DNA from: Macrothele yani
Lineage: Eukaryota; Arthropoda; Arachnida; Araneae; Macrothelidae
DNA: 64,000 nt
NCBI GenBank assembly: GCA_039090855.1
Contig: CM076995.1
Span: 116,622,770 to 116,686,769 of the forward strand
Direction of reading: 5' to 3'
Shown here: in pieces, positions 1 to 11,663 of the stretch
Layout: each line of letters begins with the position of its first letter
How positions within the stretch are numbered: position 1 is the stretch's first letter
Translations under genes and position numbers: made by a program
Notes under the pieces: model-generated
Databases searched by the model: none
Seen by the model: only the letters and a program-made list of their open reading frames with translations
Told to the model about the DNA's origin: nothing

Positions 1-344
1 CTGGTACATTCCGTTTTGCGGCTGGTTCCGAGGATGTTTCGAAGCCCCAGCCTCCTCCTGTGGCTCCCAGGGTCACCGTTCAGAGCTGGCAATCGGCGTC
101 TGTGGCGCCGCTGGATGGATCACTCAACATGTACGGCAACCACGTGCGTTCCGGGTCCGTGGATAGCCTCGACAGCAGTAGCGGAAGCAGTGTGAGCAGC
201 AGCAGTAGTAGTGGCAGCCACACTAGACAGCTCTCGGGTGATAGCGGGGAATTCATTCCTACGAGAACACTGGGTAAAAACCCGTCTGTTCCAGCTTACA
301 ATCCGCTACAGTTCGTCAAAGTCCAATCTCCGTTGTACAGAAAG
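1..344 (+). CDS. smash: LMO7/LIMCH1 (Smallish)-like gene, Ser-rich exon, 5' end off-window
   Basis: Open frame from position 3 to a splice donor (AAG|gtcagt) at 344/345, ending in phase 0. It encodes about 114 residues: a Pro-rich start (PQPPPVAPRV), a Ser/Gly run near the middle (about 25 Ser in 40 residues), and a C-terminal NPLQFVKVQSPLYRK that leads directly into the next exon. In LMO7/LIMCH1 relatives an NPLQFVKV-like segment precedes the conserved DUF4757-type coiled-coil block, which is why I assign the family. The family links actin and adherens-junction proteins at the cell cortex. The exon probably begins before the window, because no acceptor is visible here. Exon call is strong; family call rests on the chain of exons. 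Confidence 0.82.
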
Positions 345-959
345 GTCAGTATTGTGCTTTCGAATAAACGTCAGTGGAAATCAAATTTGTTGTAACCGTT
401 GCGTCCGCCCCCACAAAAGTCTTGAAGGTTAACACCTCCATAACGAAACCCACCTTCTACGACATCGCGCCCATGTATCAGATGCAACAGGCAGTAGTAC
501 TTCTGATTGAGGAAAGCGGTGCTTGATTTTTGTATACGGAAGAAATTCGTATTTTTTCCGCGTTGCTTTCGAACATTTGTTCGTCTTCTGAGGTAAGTGG
601 ACAATTTTAAAAAGAAGCCAGGATTAATAAACACAGTTATGGAGGCCGAAATAATATTTTGAGTGCCGACTTTTCCTATGAGGCTCAGATATTTCTCATG
701 TCAAATCTTCAACGAAGACCGAATGCTGCCACTAGTTTTATGCAATCAAATTTTATTTTTGAAAATAATTTTTTTTTTGTGCACGTAGGTACACACGCCT
801 GCATAAAAAAATATCATTAAGTATTTGTATATGTATATCTAGGGCGAGAAGTAAAAGGTCTTTGATGAAATATGAATGTTGTGTTTGGCCTTGTGACATG
901 GATATCCCCCCCACCCCAAAAGCAGTAGGCCACAGCTGTGTTTACCTTTTGTCCAAGTG

Positions 960-1095
960 GGTCTGTATCCGAATTCTGGCGAGGCATGGATGTTGTGTTT
1001 GCCTTTTGTCATTGGCTCTGTGCCTTCCCTTGAACCAGTTGTTCTAAATTAGGGATGGAAGACTACTTTATATAGCCCATTGAGTTGTTCATGGT
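960..1095 (+). repeat. tRNA-derived SINE copy (family A), degraded
   Basis: Shares long stretches with the better copy at about 5496-5735: gcatgg-tgttgtgtttg, then a CT-rich centre, aaattagRgaYgg, and tagcccattgagttgtt. The B-box region here is decayed (tatccgaattctgg). A second short fragment (tgttgtgtttggcc) lies at about 872. Orientation is + because the poly-A end of the reference copy is on the right. Confidence 0.6.
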
Positions 1096-2669
1096 TGACA
1101 CCCCATCCACATAGCCTTAATGCAGAGGAGGAATGACTTCTTCTACCAGTAAGTGCACTTGGATATTGTTTAACACTGAAACAAACAAAAGAAAAGGTAG
1201 GAGTGAATGGTAATGTAAAATAGAATCAGAGGATTCCATGTTGACAAGGTGCCTTAGCAAACGTAACTGGACTGTTCTGATCTCAGGTGTGAATTCCTTG
1301 TGTTAAGACCTACCTCATTTTCCTACATGGAGACTGGAATGTGATAATCAACAGTGAGGGACTTCTCATGCTCACACAGGAGTGCAACCGGGGGGGGGTG
1401 TCCGTGGGTCCGGACCCCCCATGAGGCCAAGTGTTTTGTAATATGATTCTGGCACAAGAGATTCCCTGACCCTCTAACTGTTCTCCAATTTTCCTAATTG
1501 TTGAAATCACACATTATAGAATTTGTCCTAAAATATATTCTCTAAAGCTATAATATAGCAATAGATAAAATAATTACAATTGTGGTCAACTCCTTTTCTG
1601 AAATATGTATTTTTATTAAAAGTAAAAACAAGAATGAAAACACCATTTGCAGCTGGAAAATTCATGAATACAATGTATTAAATTCTTTCACAGATAAAAA
1701 CATTTATTATAATAGTCACATTTCGTAAGTACACATACATGAGCATTTTTTACTTGCAGAGCTGGACCCCTCTTCCCATTCCAAATCTCTGGGTGCACCC
1801 CTGTGCTCACATGCAGGGAAGCAACAACAGAAATGCATGTTAAAAGAGATTAATAGCTGTTCAAAATGAAAAGGTTCAGAATTCAAATTCCTGTTTTGAA
1901 ACACAACATGTTATGCTGCAATGGAGCAAGTGTTTCATGGCTGGGTAGTTGGGCGAGACTTAAAATTACACCCCTTTGAGTTCTAAAGTTCCCTTCTTCC
2001 TTTCTTTGACATAATTTTGCTAAAAATGATAAAATTAAGTAAATATCCAAGAACCAAGGATTGTAAATGTAAAGGACAATGTTTCACAGAATACAAAACA
2101 AATCAACCCAGAACAGATGAGAATCAGATAGTAAATGTAAATAATAGTGAAGATGCTTTCAGAATATAGAAATTAAGGAAGAAATATTCCTTGTAATTAT
2201 GAATGAGAAATTCACTAGATTATTCACAGCAATATGTAACATGGTGACCAGTGAACTACTGGCAAATTCAGTATGCAATTCTGATTTCTGTGAATCGTCT
2301 AGCTTTGGGAATAGGTCTTGGAAGACATTATGTTGAAGTTTAAACACTCGGAGGGGCTTTCTGCAACAGAGCACAGATGACTAATTAGCTCTTCATCCTT
2401 TTATTGTATTCAGAAAGGTCACAAATGTTAGGCATATCCACATATTGTACTACATACTTCTTCTCTCTGCTGTTTTGGACAATTCCTTTCATGCATGTGA
2501 GGGGTCCACATATCAGAGTAGGTTGTTCTATACCCTGGTTAGCTGTGCAGAATACTGTTTGCTGCTAAAGTCCCTAAAAAAGGAAATAGTAAACCATATA
2601 ACTTTCTTTTCCAGTTGCAATTTTCATTAAGTTTATTCACATGTTGCACATTTTATTTTCTTATGCCCC

Positions 2670-2713
2670 CTCAGAATGGTCATACTCAGAGCCCCTGGTA
2701 TGACCATTCTGAG
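2670..2713. repeat. 15-bp perfect hairpin
   Basis: ctcagaatggtcata at 2670-2684 is exactly inverted at 2699-2713, with a 14-base spacer. No coding or known element explains it. It is the smallest of several short-spacer inverted duplications in this window. Confidence 0.85.
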
Positions 2714-3136
2714 AAGGCAAACACCCCTCTCCTTTTCCCCTAGTAGCTACGACCATTTTGAAATGATGTTAACTCATAACAAATTTGTTTTCATTCCTTG
2801 AAATTGTTGATGTCCTTTTGTGCCATTTGAATGGTTACAGCTTGCTGGAATTTTCTCAAGCTGTGCATGCTGTCACAGAACTTTATATTTTGTTTCTGAT
2901 GTATGGAATATGGATGAATTTTTTTATTAGCTGTTTTTCAATAACTTAGATGTTACCTTCTGGTGCAGAGTGCCAGGTATGAGGCGTAGGTGTACTGTTG
3001 TGTACTTTTTCTGCCCTTTCCTCAAAATTCCCTTGGCAGTGATATCTAAATTAGAGGTGTCTTATGCATCATAACCTTCGATGTTCTTGGAATGTGCTAG
3101 ACTATTTCCCCTTCAATCCACAAAAATGTATGTATA

Positions 3137-4355
3137 CACTGAAGAGCAATTGAATTAGAGATACCTATCTAGTAACATGTAGCACCACATTTTGCCCTGA
3201 TGACTGCAGCGATTCGTCTCAGCATGGACTCGACAAGACACCGGAAGCGTTGGGAAGCCATACGAATCCACGACCCCTGAACAAGCTCCCACAGGTCATG
3301 AAGATTTGATGGAGGGGGTCAGAGCCTCGAACATCTCTCTCGATGGCATCCCAGATGTGCTCGATGGGATTGAAATCAGGTGACCAAGCTGGCCAAGGGT
3401 GCGAGGGCACGTCGGTGGAGTGTTCATCCAACCATTCGGATACAATTCGGGGGCGATGGCATGGTGCATTGTCTTGTTGCACGATGAGGTCCCCAGTGGG
3501 ATGTTTAAGTCACACAAACAGAAGCAAATGGTCGTCCAAGATATCCCGGTAACGTTGAACTGTGAGGGACGATGTGACATGTACCAGGGGTCCCATTTCA
3601 GTCCACGTAAACAGTGCCCAGACGAGAACGCCACCCCCACCAGCTTGAAGAGTACCCTGCTGGCAAGAAGGATCCATCGCTTCATGTGGCTTGTGCCGTA
3701 CTCGTACCCTGCCATCCGCATGTACCAACGTGAATCTCAACTCATCAGTCCAGGCAACATTTTCCCATATGTCTAGGGTCCAGTGGCGATGTTCCCACGC
3801 CCATGCTAATCTTTGCACCCTGTGATGTGTGGTCAGCAGCGGTACCCTCGTGGGATGATGGCTTGTGTACCCCATAGCAAGGAGATGGTTCTGGATGGTG
3901 TAGCTGCCTACATGTTTTTGTACACCACCATTAAATTGCCGAGTGACTTCTTGCACTGTGGCCTGTCTATCTGCTGTTACAATGCCAGCTAGCCGACGAT
4001 GACCCCGCTCATCCACACGCTGTTGTCCACGGCAATTGTCCCTTGCAGGGATGGTTTTACCGGATTCGATGTACTCACGGTGCACCCGTGACACAGTGGC
4101 TCGTGAAAATCCCAGTGCCTGCACGACTTCCGAGATGGAGTGACCAATTCATCGGACCCCAACAATTTGCCTACGATCAAATGCGCTTAGATCCTTCGTC
4201 TTACCCATACTGCATCCGACTCTTACTGATTCCCGTCGCATCACTCCTTATATTGTCGGATCGCTGCATACGTCATGTCGTTTCCGTTTACAGGACCGCC
4301 CACAGCGCCATATTTGCATAATGCCAGCTGTCTCTAATTCAATTGCTCTTCAATG
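3137..4355 (-). mobile_element. Tc1-like transposon
   Basis: 1,219 bp bounded by TA dinucleotides (3135-3136 and 4356-4357). The terminal inverted repeats of about 25 bp begin CACTGAAGAGCAATTGAA on the left and read TTCAATTGCTCTTCAATG on the right, with one mismatch in the outer bases. The length, TA target and transposase fit the Tc1 group of Tc1/mariner. It sits in intron 1, antisense to the host gene. Confidence 0.92.
3219..4208 (-). pseudogene. Tc1 transposase, broken
   Basis: Reading starts at ATG 4208 (MGKTKDLSAFDRRQIVGVR), hits an in-frame TGA, continues with helix-turn-helix sequence (SRATVSRVHREY), then the first catalytic Asp (AWTDELRF). A stop/frame break near 3500 separates QQDNAPCH (second Asp) from NPIEHIWD (Glu), the DD34E arrangement of Tc1. 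The catalytic residues are present but the frame is interrupted at least twice, so no active enzyme is expected. Confidence 0.88.
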
Positions 4356-4921
4356 TACATCTACTTGCAAATGGTGATTTTAATCATTGTAGAATTATGG
4401 TGGTAGTGGAAACTTGAGGGACAGTCAAGTCTGGGTTAATTGGGTGCAGTTGTTTCCCTCTCTTAAGCAGCTAAAAAAAATTATGGGCAGGCATCAGAAT
4501 CTCGCCACTTTTTTGAGTAATTTTGTTTACCACTTTGCTTTGTTTACATAACCAATCATGCACACACCATTATGGTGCAAAGAGGCTAGCTACACCAGTA
4601 CATTTCACGTGGTACATTTATTACAATAATCTATATATTAATTCGATAAGGTTTTTACTGTGAGTCCTATTTTGAGAGAACGGCTGATCATAAAGATATG
4701 GTTGAAGTATCAAAATAAAGGTCTTACCGTGTAGATGTGCCAGTCAAAGAGAAAAATTAGATTGGGGCAACAGTTAGGGCATTGTGGGGTGGCAAAGTTC
4801 TCATGTAAAGTTTATGGGAGAAGCGTGCACTTGACTTGTGCGCTGTTGAAGGCGGAAGCATGGAGGGACTGAGATAGTCCAAAGTCTTGTCTTTTCTGAG
4901 GGAACTGTTGCGCAAAGCAAT

Positions 4922-4972
4922 GCTAGCAGGCATTCCTATCAGAGTTCTTCTCCGATAGGAATGCCTGCTAGC
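4922..4972. repeat. 19-bp perfect hairpin
   Basis: gctagcaggcattcctatc (4922-4940) is inverted exactly at 4954-4972, spacer 13 bases. No transposase or coding context is visible. Confidence 0.88.
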
Positions 4973-5133
4973 GAACGCTCTCGAAGACCTGATCGCGTTA
5001 CGCCATTGGATTGGTTGATGTATATATACAATTTAATATTCATTCGATCCAGTTTATTCACTTAGGTAAGACGTTTCCCATTATGTAAAGATGTAAATGA
5101 ACATTACATTGACCATTGTTAGTGAAAATATTA

Positions 5134-5270
5134 CGGGCGACTGCTTATATAGTACATTGAGTTACTCATAGTGGTCATTAAACCCTCAGTCAAAAAAGAA
5201 AAAAATCCCGAACCTGGACTATTGTCTTTAGTGAAGTGGTTGAATGAATATTTGTTGTTTCATATAAGTT
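5134..5270 (+). repeat. SINE family A 3' end plus duplicated flank
   Basis: A SINE 3' end (ctgcttatatag...cattgagtt...ggtcattaaaccctcagtc, then an A-rich tail) is followed by gaacctggactattgt. The same flank follows the second SINE copy at about 5735-5820, so this is a local duplication of SINE end plus unique flank rather than two unrelated insertions. Confidence 0.65.
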
Positions 5271-5495
5271 TATTCTTTTCAAAAAAAAAAACAAAAAAAA
5301 AACAAAACCTAAACATAGATTCCAACAGGTGAAGAGTATTCGCAACGCGAATCTCATGCCAACAACATTTACAAGCACAGTTGTAACTGAAGATGAGAAT
5401 GAAAGAGTGCGCTATCCAGTTGAATTTTTGCACACGATAGAGATGAGTAGACTTCCGCCTCACATTTTGTGATTGATAAAGGGTGCAATCGTGAT

Positions 5496-5735
5496 GCTCA
5501 TCACGAAGTGGTCTAAGCACTGGCTTATGATGATTTGTTCACGAAGGGGCCGGGTTCGAATCCCAGTGAGGCATGGGTGTTGTGTTTGTCTTACGGCACT
5601 GGCTCTCTCCCTTCCCTGGAACTATTGACCCTAAATTAGAGACGGGCCACTGCTTATAGCCCATTGAGTTGTTTTGTTCACAGTAGTCGGTGGTCGTTAA
5701 ACCTTCAGTCAAAAAAAAAAAAAAAAAAAAAATTG
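5496..5735 (+). repeat. tRNA-derived SINE (family A), best copy
   Basis: The head carries an A-box-like agtggtctaagcactgg at about 5507-5523 and a near-perfect pol III B box ggttcgaatcc at about 5553-5563. The body ends in tagcccattgagttgtt and ggtggtcgttaaaccttcag, then about 22 A. Length (~240 bp), two boxes and the A tail define a tRNA-derived SINE. I cannot name the family. Confidence 0.8.
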
Positions 5736-6552
5736 CAAACCTGGACTATTGTTTTTACTGAAGTGGTTGAAGGAATTTGTCAATCAAATAAAGTTCACAT
5801 TTGTTGTTTCATACTAATTCCGACAAGTTTTGTCATGTAATAACATAATTGCTATAATAACTTTATGTGAAAAAATATACCTTTTTTTACAAAAGAAATG
5901 TAAAATGATAATAGAACAGTTTTTTTTTTAACTCTTTAAGGAGTTGTTACAGTTAGCACAAAAATTTTTGTACCTTTTTAATGAGAAGTGATTGAGCTTA
6001 ATTTATAAATATGTAATGGGTCAAAAAGAGATAAATTGAAAAAAAATATTTCCTTTAAAATATATAATTAGGTAATTTTATAGCTACCTAGATTATCATT
6101 AAAGGAAATGCAAGCAAAAGCTGTGAGTTCATAATTCTCCATTAGAACATTTGGCTGACAGGTTCTTTGAAATTTTGTTTCCATCTAGGTGATGAATGCA
6201 ATTTTCAGATCTATTTCAGGAATTAAAGAAATTCAGTTGACAGAATGAAGGAAATGTTTTAAGAACATTATAATTAACCATTTAGGAACAAATAATTGTA
6301 TAAAATGAAGATAGGCCATGCACGCTAGTTACATTAAGAAATAATTGAAAAAACGCACTTTCAACCCTGCATGGCTCTTGATCACCTGTAAACATCTGGA
6401 GCAAGACATGTTGCCAGGTTTGAATTTTCAAGTAAGTCATTATGGTTGTTGCCAAATGGCAGGGATAAAACTAGGTACAGATTTCAATGCTCTCATGAAA
6501 ACATAGATCCATTTTGTATTCTTCTGGAGATTAGTATTTTTTCCAAATTATA

Positions 6553-7827
6553 TTGGGTTGTCGGAAAAGTCGCGTCATATTTTAGCCATGTTTCGCAAAG
6601 GTCATTTATTGATAGAAAGAACAAAGATCAATCAATGATATATAATGCCCGTTTTGTTCGATAACCTTTTGCCATCTTTCAGTGAGCTGCAGAATGCTTC
6701 GTTCATAGGAGCTGTCTTTCGGGGCGAAAAACTGTACAAGGTGCTGATTTACAGCCTCATCTGAATTGAACGTTATACCACGCAAGGACTGTTGAAAAGA
6801 GCGAAACAAGTGGAAGTCTGATGGCGCAGGGTCAGGCGAGTATGCTGGGTGTGGCAACACATACCACCCAAGCTCCAATAATTTTTGGCAGGTGATCAAA
6901 CTTGTGTGTGGTCTTGCATTGTCGTAATGGATCACAACACCTTTATGATGAATGAGCTCTGGACGTTTCTGGATGATGGATTCGTTCAAACTGTCCAATT
7001 GCCGACAGAACACATTTGAATTGATTGTTTGGTTCCGTGGTAGGAGCTCGAAAAACACGACACCTTTAAAATCCCACCACACTGAGACCATAACCTTCCA
7101 CTGATGAAGGTCTGCTTTGGATGTCGTTTGAGGCAAAGCAGCACGTTGGGATCAAGACCGTTTGCGCAGCACATTGTTGTACACAATCCACTTTACGTCA
7201 CCAGTTATCAGTTGCTTCAAGAAAGGATCATTTTCCTCACGTTTAATGAGCATATCGCAGATGTTTATACGCGCCATCAATTGAGCTTCTTTGAATTCAT
7301 GAGGAACCCACACATCGAGCTTGCTTACGTATCCCAGCTTTTTCATGTGGCCGTGAACGCTTGATTGATGGATGTGCAATGTGTCTGGAATCTCTCATGT
7401 AACGTGGGTTCGACTCGATCAATGCCTTGATTTGGTCGTCATCAAACTCGGTGGGCCTCCCTGACCGAGGAGCATCATTGAGATCAAAATCACCAACACA
7501 GAATTTTTCAAACCACCGCTGGCACTGATGTTCTTGTAGAGCACTATCACCATACACTTTACGCAACTTTTCAAAAGCTTGACCCACGTTCTTCCCTTTA
7601 CGGAAGTAAAACAGTAAAATATGGCGAAAATGCACAGTTTGGTCTTCCATCTTCAACTTGATGTCAAATCTCCGCAAATCAACCAAATTGCTCAGTATTT
7701 CTTTTAGACTGCAGCTAGAACTGGCACCTGTCGAATGCCATAGTGAAAACAGAGCCTCTAGTACTTCCAAAAACTGCCCAACCGCCATTGGGTACCAAAA
7801 TATGTTGTGACTTTTCCGACAACCCAA
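6553..7827 (-). mobile_element. mariner transposon
   Basis: 1,275 bp between TA sites (6551-6552, 7828-7829). Both ends begin TTGGGTTGTCGGAAAAGTC reading inward. Length and termini are typical of mariner. Inserted antisense in intron 1. Confidence 0.93.
6606..7650 (-). pseudogene. mariner transposase, frameshifted
   Basis: Begins at ATG 7650 (MEDQTVHFRHILLFYF). The N-terminal HTH region ends in NDAPRSGRPTEFDDDQIK. After a frame change it continues with TGDVKWIVYNN (first catalytic Asp; usual GDEKW is altered to GDVKW), then HYDNARPH and SPDPAPSDFHLF give the DD34D triad of mariner. Frame changes near 7380 and 7150 inactivate it. Confidence 0.9.
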
Positions 7828-7928
7828 TAGCAAGTAATTAGCTATCTGTGCAGTAAAGGTCTTCAGTTCATCATTTGCTAAGCCACAAATTTCTGTTCTG
7901 CCCCTTATGTATTGAATTGTTCTCCAAT

Positions 7929-7945
7929 TTGTGTGTGTGTGTGTG
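7929..7945. repeat. (GT)n microsatellite
   Basis: Short run of about 8 GT units next to the mariner insertion. Confidence 0.8.
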
Positions 7946-8119
7946 TTCAATGTATTCTATTCGACAAAAAAAGAAGAAAAAGCTCTAAATCGTAAGATTT
8001 CTTTTTATCCTATATTTTTATTGTCTGTCTTTTGCAGTGGAGCCAGTTTCTGTGCCCCATGTTGGGGGATATGTGCAGGCTTATGAAAACAAAGCAAAGT
8101 TATGCATGAAATTACTTAA

Positions 8120-8662
8120 GACTGTCTTTGAATTAATGTTAGGGTTCGTCTTCTGTGATAGATAGCTTAAAAAATCACTCCTTGGGTGTGGCTTTTTGTC
8201 TTGAGACTGTCCCAGAAGTTGGTGTCAGTGAATTACTGCAGACCTCACCATATTCAGAATGCAAATGGTATTTCGTTGGTTCCACAATGAAAAGACAAAA
8301 TGCATTGTTGCATCTTAACCAATGATGTTATTTGGGGGTGGAGCTCAGTAAGTAGGCAGAGTTTCTATAGCTGCAACTCAGGGTTCTCTGCTAATGTACA
8401 CATTTTCTCTTCAAAAAATTAACATACAGTAGGGTTTAAGATGGTCTATAGAAGACAAGATTCCAATCTCACCTTTGCCCCTGTTCATTGATTTCTATTT
8501 GGCTCAGATAATTAGAAAAATCTGGCAGAAATAAGAGATTTATCTCATTGCTTCCAGACAGAAACACTACAGAGTAATAGTCTTCGAGAAAATGTGTACA
8601 AAAGAATTTCCATTGCAGATATAGGGTAGAAGATTAACCCTAACACTCATTCAAAGACAGCC
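8120..8662. mobile_element. Non-autonomous TTAA transposon (MITE)
   Basis: 543 bp flanked by TTAA (8116-8119 and 8663-8666). Terminal inverted repeats of about 27 bp begin GACTGTCTTTGAAT on the left and GGCTGTCTTTGAAT on the right. The interior contains ttctctgctaatgtacacat and agtcttcgagaaaatgtg, which recur at 56755-57130 near the right end of the 9.3-kb TTAA element, and its left subterminal gatagatRgc..aaaaaatcactc recurs at about 47930. It is therefore a deletion derivative of the same family. Confidence 0.82.
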
Positions 8663-9370
8663 TTAAGGCACTGATAACTGGACGTCCACCTGAAATTATT
8701 CCTTGATTTTTTTTTTTTTCTCTCCTTTTGTGGACCACTTAAATTCAGCACTTGGCCATCTTTGGGTTGAGATCTCTTTACAATCTGCACCTTACTACTA
8801 CTGTGCTGTTTGTATTTGCCTCGTCTACTGCAGTGTTATTTCAGTAACTGTCTTGCAGTGAATTTAGTGAAACAATGTATAATGGTTTGGGCCTAAGCTG
8901 ATTTCTGATTAAGGATAAGACTGCAATGATATATTTCTGGAGTGCATAAATAAATGAATCTCCAAGTTTAACCATTGTAGATTAACCTAAATGATTTGGC
9001 AGAGGGATGAAGCTAAATATGATGACATTAAAACTGTAAAATATTTTTCCGTGAGAGATATGTGAGATGTCTGATGCTTCCCCTTCTTCCAGTATGCTAA
9101 TGAGATGAATGTTCATAATTTAACATCTAGATTTCCTTTTCTAAAATACAGCAATTTTTGTGACTTGTGCATAAAACAAAAAAGGTCAAAAATTACTAGT
9201 AAAAAAAAAACTACTTGTAAAAATTGTAATTATGGAATTTCAAAATATTTTGTGTTCCAATGAGATAGTGACAGGTTTTTCTCTTAGCTGAGACTGCTTC
9301 CTCCACTTTGGCTAAAGATTGTCATAATAATCTAGCTGTGGAGAACAGTGTGGAATATCAACCAGAAATC

Positions 9371-9459
9371 GTCGCTCTTTCCACGTTTATAAGTGGAAAA
9401 ATTCTACATGGCCAATGGGAATTTTTCCGTGACTCACTTATAAACGTGGAAAGAGCGAC
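9371..9459. repeat. Foldback of SINE tails (family B)
   Basis: 25-bp perfect arms (gtcgctctttccacgtttat... at 9371-9395, inverted at 9435-9459) around a 39-base spacer. The arms and the flank tctgtttgatgttcctcgtc match the tail of the SINE pair at 17383-17765, so this is the same head-to-head arrangement with the tRNA heads lost. Confidence 0.75.
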
Positions 9460-11001
9460 TTCTGTTTGATGTTCCTCGTCCACGTCAAATGTCTGTATTA
9501 ATTACAGTGTGGAATGGTTATGAAACACAGTTCTATATAGTAAATTTGCAGAATGGTGTAAAAAAAAAAATCCTTGGTGGCAGTGTAGCCACTTGATTAA
9601 GTGGTTGTAACCCCGTTGCCTGACTGCATGCTAGTCCATTGTAGTGAATAGGGGGGTATTGTCTGTAGTGGATACTGCAATTAGGAGCAAGGCAAGACAA
9701 TATAAGTTCTTGCTTGATGTAACAACTGTCTTTTTATGTATGTGTCAAACAAAATAACACACAACATTTTAATATTTTATTTTTGTCTCTTCAAGTCTTC
9801 AAAGGCTCACCAAAATTTTTATTTAATTTCATTGAATGCAATGTTTTCCTTGATTCATCAATGGTCAATGAATATTGTATTTTAAGTAGATAATTCATTA
9901 TATTTTCACCATCTCTTTAACAATAGAATTTGAACACTTTTGTTTACTGTTATTATTCTAGGATTGTTTGGCCATTTTGGTGTGAAAGGTACCATTCATC
10001 TGTGGCTACTGATTAGGCAAGGAGCCTCAGAAGGGCAGTATTATAAGCTCTTGCATTATCTGTGTTTGCAGGGGAAGTATTTTTGTAACCACATGTTACT
10101 TTATAGGAAAACAGAAAAAAGGGGGGGGATAGCCATCAACAAGAATATGATGGTTTCTTTGTGGGTGGGTACCTGGGTGATACACAGCTTTATGTATGCT
10201 AGTGGATTTATGAGAAAATTTGGAACATATGCACAGATACGTTACTTAAAAGGCAAGGTCAGTTTGATCATGAGGAGGAAACATTGCTAAAAGTACTGTA
10301 ATACATATACTGTACAAATAGTGGACTTAATGAGTTAATAGCCATAATCATTCCTAACCTGTGTGCTCATGCAAATGCTCACTGTTCCAAACATTTTTTT
10401 CTATTGCATGAAAGTAATTATAATGCAAGGTGTAAAGCCACTTGTCATGCATTGGCCAAAGTACATTGGATTGAAGATGGCAGCTTCTAGCTAGAGTAGG
10501 TACTCCATTCGACAGTATTGAGCTGATTGCTAGCTTTTGGTTCTGCTGACAAATGTGATTTGGTTCTCACTTGGGGATGCATTGGATGTGCAGTTTGGTA
10601 GTAAGTTTTCACAAAGTGAGAAGCTTCACTGCAGACATATGGCATAAAAAAAAAAAAAAAAAAAAACATAATCTTTTGTAACTCATACTTCTTTCTGCAT
10701 GCATTAATGTACAGCCAATATCGCATTACTGTCTAGTAGCTATTCAGATATGAGGGCAATGTGTCACACTGGCAGCTGTGTTGAAACTGCAGCTGAGACA
10801 TGTATATTGTATTTTTCCATGAGTTTCAAGGTCTTGTTCCTTCCCCAGAGAAACTAATTTAAGATTAGGCTGACAACTTCCAATATTCAGTGCATACATA
10901 AAACTGCAAAATGAAAGAAAAAAATGTTACCCCATTTTTCAATTTTAAAATACTGCATATGGATTCTATGGAAGAAATACTCCTCATTAATTTCATAGAA
11001 C

Positions 11002-11302
11002 AAGGTCAGGATTTTAACTGTCAGATATGCCTGAATTGCCTGTTTTACTGTTCAATACATACCATCATCATACCAGAGAATCTGAAAATTACATCGTCCT
11101 AGAGCAGGAATGCTATCCGTTGCACCACTCATTGTCCTGGGTGGTGCAACGGATAGCCTGTTCAAATGGAAAATCGGATGTGGTTTCGATTCCCTCTGCA
11201 AAGTGATGTAATTTTCAAGTTTTCTGGTGTGATGATGGTACATATTGAACAATAAAACTGGTGATTCAGGCGTATCTGATTGCCAAAATCCTGTACTTCA
11301 TA
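11002..11302. repeat. Head-to-head pair of tRNA-derived SINEs (family C)
   Basis: The right unit (+) starts gtggtgcaacggatagcctg at 11141 (A box) and has B box ggtttcgattcc at 11182-11193, followed by a tail to about 11302. The left unit is its reverse complement: the tail at about 11003-11096 and 17 bp of the head at 11112-11128. The outer arms match over about 95 bp with scattered differences. Head sequences face each other across 12 bases. Confidence 0.8.
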
Positions 11303-11663
11303 TCTGTTATATTCAGCAATCAGATTGCTGAGCTGTATTGATTTTGAATTACCCACATAACTGTAAATAATGTTCCTTCCTCAATTTCTATGACTCCATA
11401 CCTGTTTTTACAATATTTGTAAAATGCATAATTTTGTGGTATTTTTAGAAAAACCATGAAAATATCCTATTTCAATAATTTAATATTGTGTAGTTTTAAT
11501 GTATTTGTTTTTAATCACTATTAAAGCACTTGGATGCTGAACTATGTCTGCAATGATCAGAGTGTATGAGTTATACTGTGCCAGTTCTGTTTTTCAGCTC
11601 TTAGTTAGTTCTGAAGCTACTTTTTTTATAATTATATATGTACTTTTTTGTTATCTCCTCTAG

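Larger units (their letters stand above)
345..11663 (+). other. Intron 1 of LMO7-like gene
   Basis: 11.3 kb between donor gtcagt at 345 and acceptor ctctag ending 11663. It holds SINE copies, a Tc1, a mariner, a TTAA MITE and foldback repeats, listed separately. I see nothing supportable in 1100-2660, 2715-3136, 4360-4900, 5830-6552, 7828-8115, 8667-9360 and 9490-10970 apart from homopolymer runs (for example poly-A at about 10648-10667). Confidence 0.75.

Noticed and set aside
1385..1425. G-run plus gggtccggaccc as a quadruplex or regulatory site
   Set aside because: Only one long G-run and a short palindrome; not enough for a supported structure.
7297..7647. Long frame around the mariner start counted as one 217-residue protein
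   Set aside because: The first 100 residues are upstream intron and TIR; the transposase starts at 7650.
9940..10290. 116-codon + strand frame as an exon
   Set aside because: No acceptor/donor pair in the right phase and no recognisable domain; it would break the exon 1-2 phase match.
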